Shown here: positions 41,146 through 51,319 of the stretch, piece after piece | How positions within the stretch are numbered: the first letter of the stretch is position 1 | Layout: every line of letters starts with the position of its first letter | Source of the DNA: Terriglobia bacterium | GTDB lineage: Bacteria > Acidobacteriota > Terriglobia > Bryobacterales > Bryobacteraceae | DNA: 64,000 bases | Assembly (NCBI GenBank): GCA_025350105.1 | Contig: JANXYJ010000014.1 | Location: 1 to 64,000 of the forward strand | Reading direction: 5' to 3' | Translations under genes and position numbers: made by a program | The notes under the pieces: model-generated | Databases searched by the model: none | Seen by the model: the letters and a program-made list of their open reading frames with translations, nothing else | Told to the model about the DNA's origin: nothing

Positions 41146-41979
41146 ATGGCCAATCAGGCGGCAAATGCGGCGGCGAATCAAGCCAGTACCGGCAGCGCAG
41201 TTCAAACATTTTCGGCCTTGCTTGTGGATGACGAAAAGCTGGCCTCCGACGAACTGGCGTTCCTGCTGAAAGATTTTCCGGACGTGGAAGTACTGGCCGT
41301 GGCCCACAACGGGTTGGAAGCGGTGAAGCTGATTGCGGACCTGGAGCCGGACCTGGTGTTTCTGGACGTGCAAATGCCCGGCCTGGACGGGATGGGTGTG
41401 ATCCACAAAGTGCGCGAGCAGGCGAAAGGCGGCGGAGGCTTGGTTCCGCATTTCGTGATGGCCACGGCGTTCGACCAATATGCCGTAGAAGCGTTCCGCG
41501 TAGAGGCGTTGGACTATCTGCTGAAGCCGATTGAAAAAGAACGGCTGGCGGTGGCGGTGGAACGGGCGCGGAAAGTGCTGGTGGAAAAGGCGGCGGCCGC
41601 TGAAAAAGCGCCGGAGCTGCCTACGCCAAAGCCCTCGCTACAACGCAGCAAACTCCTGGTGAAGAGCAACCAGAGGAATTTCATCGTGGACGCCCAGGAC
41701 GTGGTCTACGCGACTATCGACGACGGGCTGATCACGGTGGTGGCGGCCAACCTGGAAGGCTACTCGAACTACCGCACGATTGAAGAGCTGCAATCGAACC
41801 TGGATCCGGATATGTTTTGGCGGGTGCATCGGTCGTACCTGGTGAACGTGAACCGGATCAAAGAAGTGATCCCGTGGTTCAAGTCCAGTTTTCAATTGCG
41901 CATGGACGATAAGAAGCAGACGGAGATTCCGGTGAGCCGCGTGCAGACCAAGCGGCTGCGGGCGCTGCTGAAGCTGTAG
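41146..41979 (+). CDS. LytTR-family response regulator
   Basis: SALLVDDEKLASDELAFLL...DLVFLDVQMPGLDGMGVI...LLKPIEKERL; LytTR region DMFWRVHRSYLVNVNRIKEV. Confidence 0.95.
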   Translation: MANQAANAAANQASTGSAVQTFSALLVDDEKLASDELAFLLKDFPDVEVLAVAHNGLEAVKLIADLEPDLVFLDVQMPGLDGMGVIHKVREQAKGGGGLVPHFVMATAFDQYAVEAFRVEALDYLLKPIEKERLAVAVERARKVLVEKAAAAEKAPELPTPKPSLQRSKLLVKSNQRNFIVDAQDVVYATIDDGLITVVAANLEGYSNYRTIEELQSNLDPDMFWRVHRSYLVNVNRIKEVIPWFKSSFQLRMDDKKQTEIPVSRVQTKRLRALLKL

Positions 41980-41993
41980 CTAAGAGTGCGGCA

Positions 41994-42110
41994 CATACCT
42001 TAGTTTGGCCCAATGGCGCGGATTTCGATCCCGAAACACTCCATGACTGGCCTCTCTACGAACAGGCATTCAAGAAGCTGGCCCAACGCTGGGAAGCGGT
42101 AAAGGCTTAA
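41994..42110 (+). pseudogene. C-terminal remnant of a DUF2442-type gene
   Basis: In-frame HTLVWPNGADFDPETLHDWPLYEQAFKKLAQRWEAVKA* resembles the DUF2442 C-terminus; the upstream part lies inside the response-regulator gene and no start codon or N-terminus is present. Confidence 0.6.
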
Positions 42111-42123
42111 GTCTGGTAAGCTC

Positions 42124-43695
42124 TCAATCCGTCTTAGGTTGGTAGACAAATACTCCATAAGGCCCGTCGACGTGCTTTACCATACGGTAGTTCTGACGAA
42201 TGGCCTCGATCTGCTCCCCGGGGAAGCGGGGAAATTCGGCGTCGATGGCAATCGGTGTGGGCGCGAAGAGATCCTCGTTCAAAATGAGAGTTTGGAACTG
42301 GCGTGTGGCCAGGGCTTCCGTCAAAGGATGAGGATCACTGAGGCCCGCGCGAACCAACATGGTGTAGATCAGCGGTTCCACCTCGATACTGCCGCGATCC
42401 TGCACCAGGGAATCATAGTGAACCGACAGCAAACGGCCTGGGCGCGTGGTGTAGGGTTTAAGCGTTTCGGTTTCCTGTTGGCGAATGGGTTCGAAGACAG
42501 CGCGCTCGCCTGCTGTGCGCAGGCTGAGCAGAATATTCAACGCAACATGCAGCAGCAACGGCATCTGCAGCAGAGTGACCCAGGTGCGGCGCGCGGAGAA
42601 GAGGCTGGGGAAGAATTCGATTTGCCCCAAGGCAGTGCCGGCGCACAGCGAAAGCACCAGCATCATTTCCATTTGATAGTTGAGGTCAGATCCAATTTTG
42701 GCGGCGGTGGCCAGGAAGATGGCGGAGGAGAGTCCGCCGTAAATGTAAATGGGCAAGGTACGGAGCAAAGCGAAACGGGCTCCGACGACGGCAATCAAGA
42801 TCACACCGGCGCCGGTCAACAGAAGGTATTGGCCCTGCTGCTGCAGCTTGAACCAGGCCATGGGATTGATGTTGGCGAAGATGGCGTTAGCGAAATACCC
42901 GCCATGAGTCATGGTATTGAGCGTGAATGCAATGGCGGCCACAGCGGCCGCGACGGAAATGGACCACAGAACGCCAACCCGAATCTTACGGTCAAACAGA
43001 AGTGAGAGCGCGATAGCTGCTGGCGCCGCCAGCGCAGTTTGCTTGGTGAAAATAGCGAGGATGACAAAGGCCCCGGCGGCCAGCAAAGACTTGGTTTGTG
43101 CCGTTTTGCGGAAACGCAGGTAAGAATGGAAAGCGGCGAGGGAGAAGCACATCGCCAAAGCGTCGGTTTGTCCCACCGTTCCCCAATACAAAAGGTTCGC
43201 AGTGGAGGCCGCCAGCAGAAGCCCGGCCAGGCGCGCAAATCTGCAGTCGGTAAGAATGCGCAGACTGCGCCAACCCAACCAAAAGGCAGCGAGTAATGCC
43301 GCGAAGGAAATCAGCCGGCCGCTTTGATAGGCGGGCACCCCGAGCCGATGGAAGTAGCCGGACAACCCGTAGAAAATGGGCCCGTACGCGGAAACCGTGA
43401 ACGGGAAGCGATTGAGATTGAAGTATAAGCCCTGGCCATGGGCAAACATGTTGGCGTGCAGCGAGACGATGGATTCGACGGGCGTAAATTCGTGCTGGGC
43501 CCACAACAATACGGCGAAATTGGCGGCCAGGCAAAAGATCACGAAACCGGCGATTAAGCGCAGAGTTTTCGCGCAAATGCGTTCGCGCGTTTGGGCGTCG
43601 GCCTCCCGATCTTTCGCCGTTGCATGCGGAACAGCTTTTAGATTCGGCGAGGCGTGAACACCCATAAGGGTGTCCATCGACACTAACCCATCCAA
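42124..43695 (-). CDS. Multi-pass membrane protein, glycosyltransferase (GT-C/ArnT-like) candidate
   Basis: 523 aa with about 10 hydrophobic segments; GRLISFAALLAAFWLGWRSLRIL...LLYWGTVGQTDALAMCFSLAAF. Confidence 0.65.
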   Translation of the reverse strand: MDGLVSMDTLMGVHASPNLKAVPHATAKDREADAQTRERICAKTLRLIAGFVIFCLAANFAVLLWAQHEFTPVESIVSLHANMFAHGQGLYFNLNRFPFTVSAYGPIFYGLSGYFHRLGVPAYQSGRLISFAALLAAFWLGWRSLRILTDCRFARLAGLLLAASTANLLYWGTVGQTDALAMCFSLAAFHSYLRFRKTAQTKSLLAAGAFVILAIFTKQTALAAPAAIALSLLFDRKIRVGVLWSISVAAAVAAIAFTLNTMTHGGYFANAIFANINPMAWFKLQQQGQYLLLTGAGVILIAVVGARFALLRTLPIYIYGGLSSAIFLATAAKIGSDLNYQMEMMLVLSLCAGTALGQIEFFPSLFSARRTWVTLLQMPLLLHVALNILLSLRTAGERAVFEPIRQQETETLKPYTTRPGRLLSVHYDSLVQDRGSIEVEPLIYTMLVRAGLSDPHPLTEALATRQFQTLILNEDLFAPTPIAIDAEFPRFPGEQIEAIRQNYRMVKHVDGPYGVFVYQPKTD

Positions 43696-43717
43696 ACCTT
43701 AGACGTCTTGTGATAGT

Positions 43718-44323
43718 ATGACCCCAATGAAACGCTCTTCTTTGTACGGAATGGGGTGTGTAACGGGACTGGTGATTGTGCTATTCGCGCGGTCGGCGGC
43801 AACGGCACAGGACAGCGCCCAATACACTCCTCAATACAGCAACGGCACCCATTTGGTACTGCCAAAGGATTATCGGCAGTGGGTGTTCCTGTCATCGGGT
43901 ATCGGAATGACATATAGCGGGACTCCGGGCGAGAATCCGCCTTTTGAGAACGTGTTTGTGAACGCCGCCGCGCACCAGGAGTTTCTGAAAACCGGCACAT
44001 GGCCGGACAAGACGATTCTGCTGCTGGAGATTCGCAAGAGCGAAAGCAAAGTCTCCATCAACAAAGCTGGCCGCGTGCAGAGCAACGTGCAAGCGATTGA
44101 GGCCCACGTCAAGGATTCCTCACACTCTACAGATTCCGGCGGCTGGGCTTTTTATGGATTCCCCGCGGGTGGCGCATTGGGCAGACCGTTCGAAAAAACA
44201 GCGGACTGCTTTTCGTGTCACCAGCAGAACGGCGCGACGGACACGACGTTTGTACAGTTCTATCCCACGCTAGTAGAGGCCGCGAAGGCGCACGGAACTT
44301 ACAACGAGACCGAGCACAAATAG
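43718..44323 (+). CDS. Cytochrome P460 domain-containing c-type haem protein
   Basis: YRQWVFLSSGIGMTY...NPPFENVFVNAAAHQEFLKTGTWPDKTILLLEIR; haem motif CFSCH. Confidence 0.88.
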   Translation: MTPMKRSSLYGMGCVTGLVIVLFARSAATAQDSAQYTPQYSNGTHLVLPKDYRQWVFLSSGIGMTYSGTPGENPPFENVFVNAAAHQEFLKTGTWPDKTILLLEIRKSESKVSINKAGRVQSNVQAIEAHVKDSSHSTDSGGWAFYGFPAGGALGRPFEKTADCFSCHQQNGATDTTFVQFYPTLVEAAKAHGTYNETEHK

Positions 44324-44368
44324 TACTGGCCAGAGCCGGGCGCCCTGGCCAGTGGTATCGTGGCGAGC

Positions 44369-45814
44369 TTAGCTTTTACCAAGGGCCGTGGGCATCTCCG
44401 CAAATGGTACCGGCCGGCCATGCAGTGGAGCGATCTGCTGCACGTCCAGCTTCAGCCGCTGCAGATTGTCGTACAAAGTCTCGCCGAAGGTCTTGGCCAA
44501 AGGCACCAAAGCGGTTCCGGGTGCGGGCGGGGTGAAATCGTCGGCTTCTATCAGGATTTTGTCTTTCGGCAAATAACCGAACAGAATGCCGCCGTTGTGA
44601 TTGTCGCCTTGATTCAGGTACAGCTCCAGAGAACGGTCGCCTTCGGTGAGCACGTATTTATCTTTCACCGTAATGAAGGTGGCCTTCTTCGGCATGCGTG
44701 AAAGGTTGTCGGGCGAAAGTGTGCGCTGCGCTTTCCAGGCCTGTTCATAATATGCCTGATTGCCTTCGTTGGTGATGATGGTTGCGCCTTCGGCGACGTA
44801 GGTGCGAAGGCCGCTGGAATGATCGAAGTGATGATGCGTGTTGATCAAATAGCGAATGGGCTTGTTCGGTACCAGCTTCTTCACTTCGGCGATCACGGCG
44901 AGGGAACGCTCTTCGCTCAGCGGCGCCTCCACCACCGCAAGATAGGTGGGATATTCGACGAGCACGCTATTGTGACTGCCGCCGCCGATGAACCAGACCC
45001 CGTCCGCCAATTTTTGCGAAACAGCAACTTCCGCCGCAGTCTTCGCAGCTTTCACGTTATCGGGGGCCAGCAGAACCGCATTGGGAGCATTCGGCACCAC
45101 GTTGTTCACGTTCAGGTCCAGCACCATGTGACCGCCCTGGGACTGCACGATGTGCGAGGGAAACTTCACGCCCCCATAGTCTTTGTAGTCGGTGAACACG
45201 GTTTCCATTTCCATGTCGCCCAACAAGGGATGGGGCAGCCAGGTGTCTACTTTTTCCACGATGCCCTGATTGTTGATGACGCCAGTGACCTTGAAACGCC
45301 CGAAAGCACTGAAGGACACTTCGGTGCCGCCCTTCACTTTTTTCGACATCGTGTTGGTGATCAGCGCCTGCTTCAGGAAACCTTGTGGAGTAGACATCAA
45401 CTGCAGTTGGCGTTCTTCCAAAGCGGCGTTGGCGGGAACCGGGGTGGCGCCCGGTTGATTCCAGGCATACAGTCCCGCAACCATATTCACTTGCTTTTGT
45501 TCGCCTACGAAGGGAGCGCCCCCGCCCTTGGCCGGCGGAGTTTCCAGCGTGCGGACCATTTCTTCTTTCGAGGATTGACTTTCGAAGTCAATGGTTCGAG
45601 TGTACGAATTCACGTTCACCGTGGGCCAAGGCGCTTGCGGCGTGTGGCTTTGCCCCAAAGTCCCGGCCTTGCCGCTGCCGGAGTATTGCATCGATTTCAC
45701 GTTCGCCGCTCCCATGGCAACGGCTGCTTTTTGCAGAATGGCTTTTCCGCCGTCCTGCGCCAAGGCAAGCCCGGCGGGGACAACCAACAGAAGCAATCGT
45801 TTTTGTTTGAACAT
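44369..45814 (-). CDS. MBL-fold metallo-hydrolase, secreted
   Basis: YLINTHHHFDHSSGLRTYVAEG; signal peptide MFKQKRLLLLVVPAGLALAQ (ATG at 45814). Confidence 0.9.
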   Translation of the reverse strand: MFKQKRLLLLVVPAGLALAQDGGKAILQKAAVAMGAANVKSMQYSGSGKAGTLGQSHTPQAPWPTVNVNSYTRTIDFESQSSKEEMVRTLETPPAKGGGAPFVGEQKQVNMVAGLYAWNQPGATPVPANAALEERQLQLMSTPQGFLKQALITNTMSKKVKGGTEVSFSAFGRFKVTGVINNQGIVEKVDTWLPHPLLGDMEMETVFTDYKDYGGVKFPSHIVQSQGGHMVLDLNVNNVVPNAPNAVLLAPDNVKAAKTAAEVAVSQKLADGVWFIGGGSHNSVLVEYPTYLAVVEAPLSEERSLAVIAEVKKLVPNKPIRYLINTHHHFDHSSGLRTYVAEGATIITNEGNQAYYEQAWKAQRTLSPDNLSRMPKKATFITVKDKYVLTEGDRSLELYLNQGDNHNGGILFGYLPKDKILIEADDFTPPAPGTALVPLAKTFGETLYDNLQRLKLDVQQIAPLHGRPVPFAEMPTALGKS

Positions 45815-45977
45815 AGTTTCCTCGCGTGCTGCTAGGACGGGAAATGCAATGCGACGCTCTCCCGCCTTCAAGAACTATACAGCAAGAACTATACTGCAAA
45901 ACAGCGCGGCAGGTTTGACGAAGGCCAGCATTAGCGTTTCCTGGTGAAAATAAACTTCTCCAGCCATGCGGCTTCAC

Positions 45978-47036
45978 TTACAGCTTCAGCAACCGGGTCA
46001 TGTTGCCACCCAGGATCGCTTCTTTCTGGGCGTCAGGGATTTCGGCTTGCAAAATTGCATCGATGGTGTCCGGCCAGACCAGCGGAATATCGGTGCCGTA
46101 AACCACTTGGGTCATTCCCATCTCGGCCACCAGATGGCGGATGCCTTCGGGCGTGAAGACCATGGAGTCAGCGAAAATTTGATCGCGCATATATTCGCGC
46201 GGGTGTTTCTTGTTGACGCACTTGGCGTTTTGGCGTACGTCGCAGGCCACGTCGGTTCGCCCCAGATACGAAGGCAGGTAACCGCCCGCGTGAGCGCCGC
46301 AGATCTTCAGGCCAGGAAAGCGGTCAAGCGTACCGTCGAAAATCAAATGACTGAGAAACAGCCCGGTTTCCAGCGGATTTCCAATGATATTGCCCAAATC
46401 GCCGGCGCCAGCGAACGCGTCCGGCTTTGCAACATTTTCGGCATTATTAGGATGCATGAACACCATCACGCCCAGTTCCTGCACCTTGGCCCAGAAGGGA
46501 TCGAACTTGGCCGCCGAAAGCGGTTCCCCTGCCAGGTGTCCTCCAATCGCTACGCCGCGCATACCTAAATTCTTGACGGCATGCTCCACCTGCTGAGCGG
46601 CCAGATCGGGAAACTGCAGCGCAGGCGAGGAAAACGCCACAAAGCGATCCGCGTGCCCGGCGCACCATTTTGCCAAGCCTTCATCGTGCACCTGCACGAT
46701 CTTCGTCGCCAGTTCGCGATCCGCCGAATACCACCAGAAAGTATTGACGTGCAGCGCTTGCAGGTCGATACCGCGTTTGTCTAATTCCTGAATGCGATCC
46801 GGGCCCAAGGCTCGGCCGCCGCCGCGCGCGTAGCGTTCAAGCGGCGTGCCCTTCACCACTTCGGCAACCTCTGCGATGGCGGCATGGGCGTGCGAGTCAA
46901 TCACCTTCACTCGCTTGCCACCGACGCGCACTTCGCGCCGTCCGTTTGACTGAGCCACGCTTTGATGGACGAGCAACGTTCCTGCCACGGCGCCCGCTGC
47001 TTTCAGAAATTGCCGACGATTGTGCATCTGGTTCAC
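45978..47036 (-). CDS. Amidohydrolase-2 family protein with Tat-like leader
   Basis: NRRQFLKAAGAVAGTLLV; VKVIDSHAHAAI...GLKICGAHAGGYLPSYLGR. Confidence 0.88.
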   Translation of the reverse strand: MNQMHNRRQFLKAAGAVAGTLLVHQSVAQSNGRREVRVGGKRVKVIDSHAHAAIAEVAEVVKGTPLERYARGGGRALGPDRIQELDKRGIDLQALHVNTFWWYSADRELATKIVQVHDEGLAKWCAGHADRFVAFSSPALQFPDLAAQQVEHAVKNLGMRGVAIGGHLAGEPLSAAKFDPFWAKVQELGVMVFMHPNNAENVAKPDAFAGAGDLGNIIGNPLETGLFLSHLIFDGTLDRFPGLKICGAHAGGYLPSYLGRTDVACDVRQNAKCVNKKHPREYMRDQIFADSMVFTPEGIRHLVAEMGMTQVVYGTDIPLVWPDTIDAILQAEIPDAQKEAILGGNMTRLLKL

Positions 47037-47096
47037 CTACTGCAGTAGGATAGCTCGAAATGTGACTACCCGCATGCGCCGGATGCCGTTCCGCAC

Positions 47097-47354
47097 TTAC
47101 TTAGCTTTGGTGCGGGTGGAATCACGCTTTCGGGAAAGGGGTTCGGGAGGCGGATGACCGGTGGATCCAGTCTGTTGTTTCTGCCGGACGGCTTGCAGCC
47201 ATTTGGGCGGACGGCCCCTGCGTTTTTCTTTTGAAGCGACCAGCCGCTCCAAGGCCGCAATCGCTTGTTCGGTCCGCGTGAGCTCATCGTGGAGTTCGCT
47301 TAAGATCTTTGGCAGGTCCACACTATCAACTCCAATCCCTTTCGGTAAGGACAT
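47097..47354 (-). CDS. Small hypothetical protein
   Basis: 85 aa ORF; SLPKGIGVDSVDLPKILSELHDELTRTEQAIAALERLVASKEKRRGRPPKW. Confidence 0.6.
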   Translation of the reverse strand: MSLPKGIGVDSVDLPKILSELHDELTRTEQAIAALERLVASKEKRRGRPPKWLQAVRQKQQTGSTGHPPPEPLSRKRDSTRTKAK

Positions 47355-47514
47355 TGAAACTCTTATGGTTAGGATACATTTGAATGATCCAGCATGGGAA
47401 TAATCAGTTCAGGGCCAATACATTGGCCGTAATCAGCGCCTTGTAAAGCCGGGTAAAACGCACCGGCTCCCCCGGTTGACGATTGAGACTCGTTCTGATT
47501 AATCCCGATCAAGT

Positions 47515-48534
47515 TTAGTGAATAATTAGCTTTTGGACCCGTAGATTACCAATCTCGCCAACATACAGCGTGTTCTCGGTCCGGCAATCAATTGCATTCA
47601 CGGTGCCGAACTCCTTCGGCAATTTGCCAGCGCGTCCAAATTTCCCGGTGATGCTGCCATCCAGCTTCATCTTGTAGATTTCGCCATCATGATCGATGTC
47701 GTTCGGAGGATTGGAATTGGAAACATACAATACCGGGTTCGCGCTCTTGGTGATGCAGAGCCCATGGGCATCGCCCACATTGGTGAAGGCTGTTTTGAAA
47801 GCGCCGTTATTGTCGAAAACCTGCACGCGCTTATTCCCGCCGTCGGCCGCATAGACGTTACCTTGTCCATCGACGGCGATGCTGCGGACATTGGCGAATT
47901 CGCCTTGCCCGGTTCCCCGCTTGCCCCAGCTCTTAATAAACTTGCCGTCTTTATCAAACTTGGCGATGCGCGCGTTGCCCATGCCATCGGCAACGAAGAT
48001 GTTGCCGGCTGCATCCCAAGCAACGTCAGTGGGGCTGTCGAACAAATCGGTGGACTGGCCGGCGCCATCGCCGGTGCTGGGCCGCGCAGGCACGGGAACC
48101 GATTCGGCTTTGCGTCCCAACAACATTACTACGCGACCCTGCGGATCGAACTTCATCACCATGTTGGTCATCTCATCCACCACCCACAGATTGTCGACGG
48201 GATCCACACGCACTTGAGCGGCAACCATAAACCCATAGGAGTCCTTGCCCATTTCGCGGACGAATTTGCCCGTGCGGTCAAATTGAAATAGCCGGGAGCC
48301 ACCATGGGCAAAAGGCCGCGCTGAACCAATCGTGATCGTGGGATGGCCCGTCCGCGTGTAAACAAAGATATCGCCGCGCGAGTTGGTGGCCACGCCGCCC
48401 ACTTCGCCTAAGTAGAGCCCGGCGGGAAGCTGCAGTGCATTCGGAACGGAATCGAAGCGAATTTCGGGAGTCTGGGCGGTAGCGGTGATCGAGAGCAGGG
48501 CAGCGGCCAGCAAAGTGTTCAGGAAATGTTTCAT
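47515..48534 (-). CDS. NHL-repeat beta-propeller secreted protein
   Basis: Signal peptide; repeats such as DPVDNLWVVDEMTNMVMKFDPQGRVVMLLGRK. Confidence 0.85.
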   Translation of the reverse strand: MKHFLNTLLAAALLSITATAQTPEIRFDSVPNALQLPAGLYLGEVGGVATNSRGDIFVYTRTGHPTITIGSARPFAHGGSRLFQFDRTGKFVREMGKDSYGFMVAAQVRVDPVDNLWVVDEMTNMVMKFDPQGRVVMLLGRKAESVPVPARPSTGDGAGQSTDLFDSPTDVAWDAAGNIFVADGMGNARIAKFDKDGKFIKSWGKRGTGQGEFANVRSIAVDGQGNVYAADGGNKRVQVFDNNGAFKTAFTNVGDAHGLCITKSANPVLYVSNSNPPNDIDHDGEIYKMKLDGSITGKFGRAGKLPKEFGTVNAIDCRTENTLYVGEIGNLRVQKLIIH

Positions 48535-48550
48535 GGTATGGTCCTCGCTC

Positions 48551-49573
48551 CTACTTCCCGTCCTTCAACAGCAGCTTTTGCACCCGCCAGGACTCGATTT
48601 CACCGGCGATAATTTCGTTCGGGTTCCGGCAATCCATCATATGAACCACTTGAAAACCGGGCGCCATTTTACCCGGATGACCGAATTTTCCCAAAACGGT
48701 TCCGTCCAATTCTGCTTTATAGATTTCGCCGGTAATGTCCCACGTCCCGGGCATATTCCCATTCGGATTTGAATTGGACAGGAATGCGTATTGATGCGGA
48801 CCCGACGATATGCATACGGTCCAGCCAACACCCAGGTTAGTGATCTGGCGAATGGGTTTCAGGTTGTTGTCTAACACCTGATACCGGAAATTCGTCCGGT
48901 CAGCCACCCACACATTGCCCTGGCCGTCCACTTGCAAACCGTGCGGCAAATTGAATTCACCCAGCGCATTGCCGGCCTTTTCACTGCCCGATTGCGCCAG
49001 AAAGCGCCCGTCCTTGTCGTACTTCACCACCCGATTATTGCAGTAGCCATCGGACACAAAAATGTTTCCTTGCGGATCCCAACCAACGTCCGTTGGCCGG
49101 CAGAAGATGTATTTCTGCGCCGGCTGATTGGGGCCGGCAGGAGCCGCCTGCACACCCAACACCGCCGGCGGCCTGCGCCCCAGCACCATCAACACTTTTC
49201 CTTCGGGGCTGAACTTGGTCACCATATTCGTGCCTTCGTCCACGGTCCAAATGTTGTCGTCTCTATCCACGCGCACCGAGTGGGCGAATTCGAATCCGTA
49301 ATAGCCCGCGCCAATTTCCTTCACGAAATTGCCAGTTTGATCGAATTCGAATAACCGCGTATTGGCGCTACGGTGATAAACGAAAATGTGCCCCTTCGAG
49401 TTCGTTGCCACGGCCACGGATTCACCCAGATATTCGCCCACCGGCAGTTTCAATAGGCCGGGTACAGAGGTATAGGGAATCTCGCGCACATTTTCGATGG
49501 TGGCTTTGCGCTGAGCAAACGCGCTGGCGGCGCACATCGCTCCAATCGCCCACGCAATCAAAATCCGTTTCAT
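48551..49573 (-). CDS. NHL-repeat beta-propeller secreted protein (paralog)
   Basis: DRDDNIWTVDEGTNMVTKFSPEGKVLMVLGRR; same architecture as the neighbour. Confidence 0.85.
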   Translation of the reverse strand: MKRILIAWAIGAMCAASAFAQRKATIENVREIPYTSVPGLLKLPVGEYLGESVAVATNSKGHIFVYHRSANTRLFEFDQTGNFVKEIGAGYYGFEFAHSVRVDRDDNIWTVDEGTNMVTKFSPEGKVLMVLGRRPPAVLGVQAAPAGPNQPAQKYIFCRPTDVGWDPQGNIFVSDGYCNNRVVKYDKDGRFLAQSGSEKAGNALGEFNLPHGLQVDGQGNVWVADRTNFRYQVLDNNLKPIRQITNLGVGWTVCISSGPHQYAFLSNSNPNGNMPGTWDITGEIYKAELDGTVLGKFGHPGKMAPGFQVVHMMDCRNPNEIIAGEIESWRVQKLLLKDGK

Positions 49574-49613
49574 GGAAGTCTCCTCAGCTTATGTGGCATA
49601 TAGAATTCGGCCT

Positions 49614-50813
49614 TCATTTTTTAACAAATTTTCTTACATCGCCCAGAAAATCCGCCCCATATACATTGCCGCCGGAATCCGTTGCAACGCCCTCAGCCAG
49701 GCTCGATCCACCCGCATACGGATAGGGACACGGATCGGGAATGAAAGCGCGAACCGTTCCATCCTTCGCGCTGCCGATGCGAATCCCGCGTTGCGCGCCC
49801 AAATTGTATCCGTAACCAGTTTGCGGCAGACCAAGCTGGCCCGTGTTGGTCCGTGCATCGCGCGATTCTGAATCGGCAACGTAAATCACATCGTTCTTAT
49901 CGATGAACATTCCGCTGGGCCGGCCAAACTGCAGCCACTGCGCGATAAACTTGCCGTTCTGGTCGAAAATCTGAATGCGGTTGTTCTGGCGATCGCCAAC
50001 GAAAAGCCGGCCGCGCGCATCCATCGCCAAAGTGTGCGGCACATCAAACTCCCCTGGACCCATTCCCTTTTTGCCCCAGGTCTTCAGAAACTTCCCTTCT
50101 CGATCAAACTTCATGATGCGGGAATTGCCGGTGGCGGTTCCGCCTCCACTGTGCCCGTCGGCGACGAAGATGTCGCCGTTAGTGCCGATGGCAACATCCG
50201 TTGGCGCGTCGAATTCGTCCAAACCATTACCAGCAACACCCTTCTTCCCCAGAGTCAGCAACACTTTGCCGTCCTGGGTCAGCTTGAACACCTGATGCCC
50301 GCCGTTATCGGCTAACCACAAATTCGCGTCCTTATCTACAGAAAGTTTGTGAGGGCTGACAAACATACCCGCACCAAACGACTTCAACACTTTGCCCGAC
50401 GCATCAAATTGAAAAATGGGATTGACGCCGGCATTCGCACCGCCACATGTCGTGCCGCCCGCACCCGAGGCTCCGCAACGGTCCACTACCCACAGCGTGC
50501 CGTCCGGCGCCGTCGTCACGCTGGCCGTGGAGCCCCACTTGCGCCCCTCCGGCAATTGACCCCAACTTACGCCCGCTTGGTATGGATTGGGCAGATCGTT
50601 GTGCGCGCCCAGCAGTGACACCGCCGGCAATTTCACCGGGTATTCTCCTGCGGGGAATTGCGGCGTCGGCCGCCCGGGCCCCTTGATGGCAGAAACTGGC
50701 GGCACTCCGCAAGTCTGCGCCAACGGCCCAGGAGAGCCGGATTCACTCATCAACTGGCCAGCCAAAGCGCAACACAGCCCAATCATACTTACTTGACGAT
50801 TCACAATGGTCAC
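49614..50813 (-). CDS. NHL-repeat beta-propeller secreted protein (paralog)
   Basis: DKDANLWLADNGGHQVFKLTQDGKVLLTLGKKG; same architecture. Confidence 0.85.
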   Translation of the reverse strand: MTIVNRQVSMIGLCCALAGQLMSESGSPGPLAQTCGVPPVSAIKGPGRPTPQFPAGEYPVKLPAVSLLGAHNDLPNPYQAGVSWGQLPEGRKWGSTASVTTAPDGTLWVVDRCGASGAGGTTCGGANAGVNPIFQFDASGKVLKSFGAGMFVSPHKLSVDKDANLWLADNGGHQVFKLTQDGKVLLTLGKKGVAGNGLDEFDAPTDVAIGTNGDIFVADGHSGGGTATGNSRIMKFDREGKFLKTWGKKGMGPGEFDVPHTLAMDARGRLFVGDRQNNRIQIFDQNGKFIAQWLQFGRPSGMFIDKNDVIYVADSESRDARTNTGQLGLPQTGYGYNLGAQRGIRIGSAKDGTVRAFIPDPCPYPYAGGSSLAEGVATDSGGNVYGADFLGDVRKFVKK

Positions 50814-50968
50814 CCTCCCTCACTGGTGCAGCCATTGATTGTACAACCACTGAGCACAAAAATGATGGTGGACGAAAAAGAGCGGCTGAAGGACTCACGT
50901 CCGTTCAGCCGCCCAAGGGTGACGACAATTTCTTTGGCTTATGTTCTTTGTTGGTTTCTGCAGCCAAC

Positions 50969-51178
50969 TTACTTCTTTACCGGCGCGGCATTGGTCGCCG
51001 GCGCGGTCACGGGAGCGGTAGCAATCGCCTTCTTTACTTTGCCCACATGGCGATGCTTCTTCTCCTTCGTAGCCGTTGTGGCGGTACCGGCAGCGGGCGC
51101 CGTGGCGGCCGTCTGCGCAGCAAAAGCGCTACCGGCCAACATCAAAGCGGTCATTACGGTGGTGGTTAAGGTTTTCAT
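50969..51178 (-). CDS. Small secreted Ala/Thr/Lys-rich protein
   Basis: Signal peptide MKTLTTTVMTALMLAGSAFAA followed by a 48-aa low-complexity cationic tail. Confidence 0.6.
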   Translation of the reverse strand: MKTLTTTVMTALMLAGSAFAAQTAATAPAAGTATTATKEKKHRHVGKVKKAIATAPVTAPATNAAPVKK

Positions 51179-51319
51179 ACATTTTCCTTTTCTTCAGTCT
51201 CTTCTCTGATCTCGGAGGGCGTCTCTGTCCTCGCTAGTACAGATGCGCCTGCTCGCCCGCAGGTTGGTGAAATTGTTTTCAGAAACGGACTTGTGTATGG
51301 AAATTAATCAGCGCGCGTT

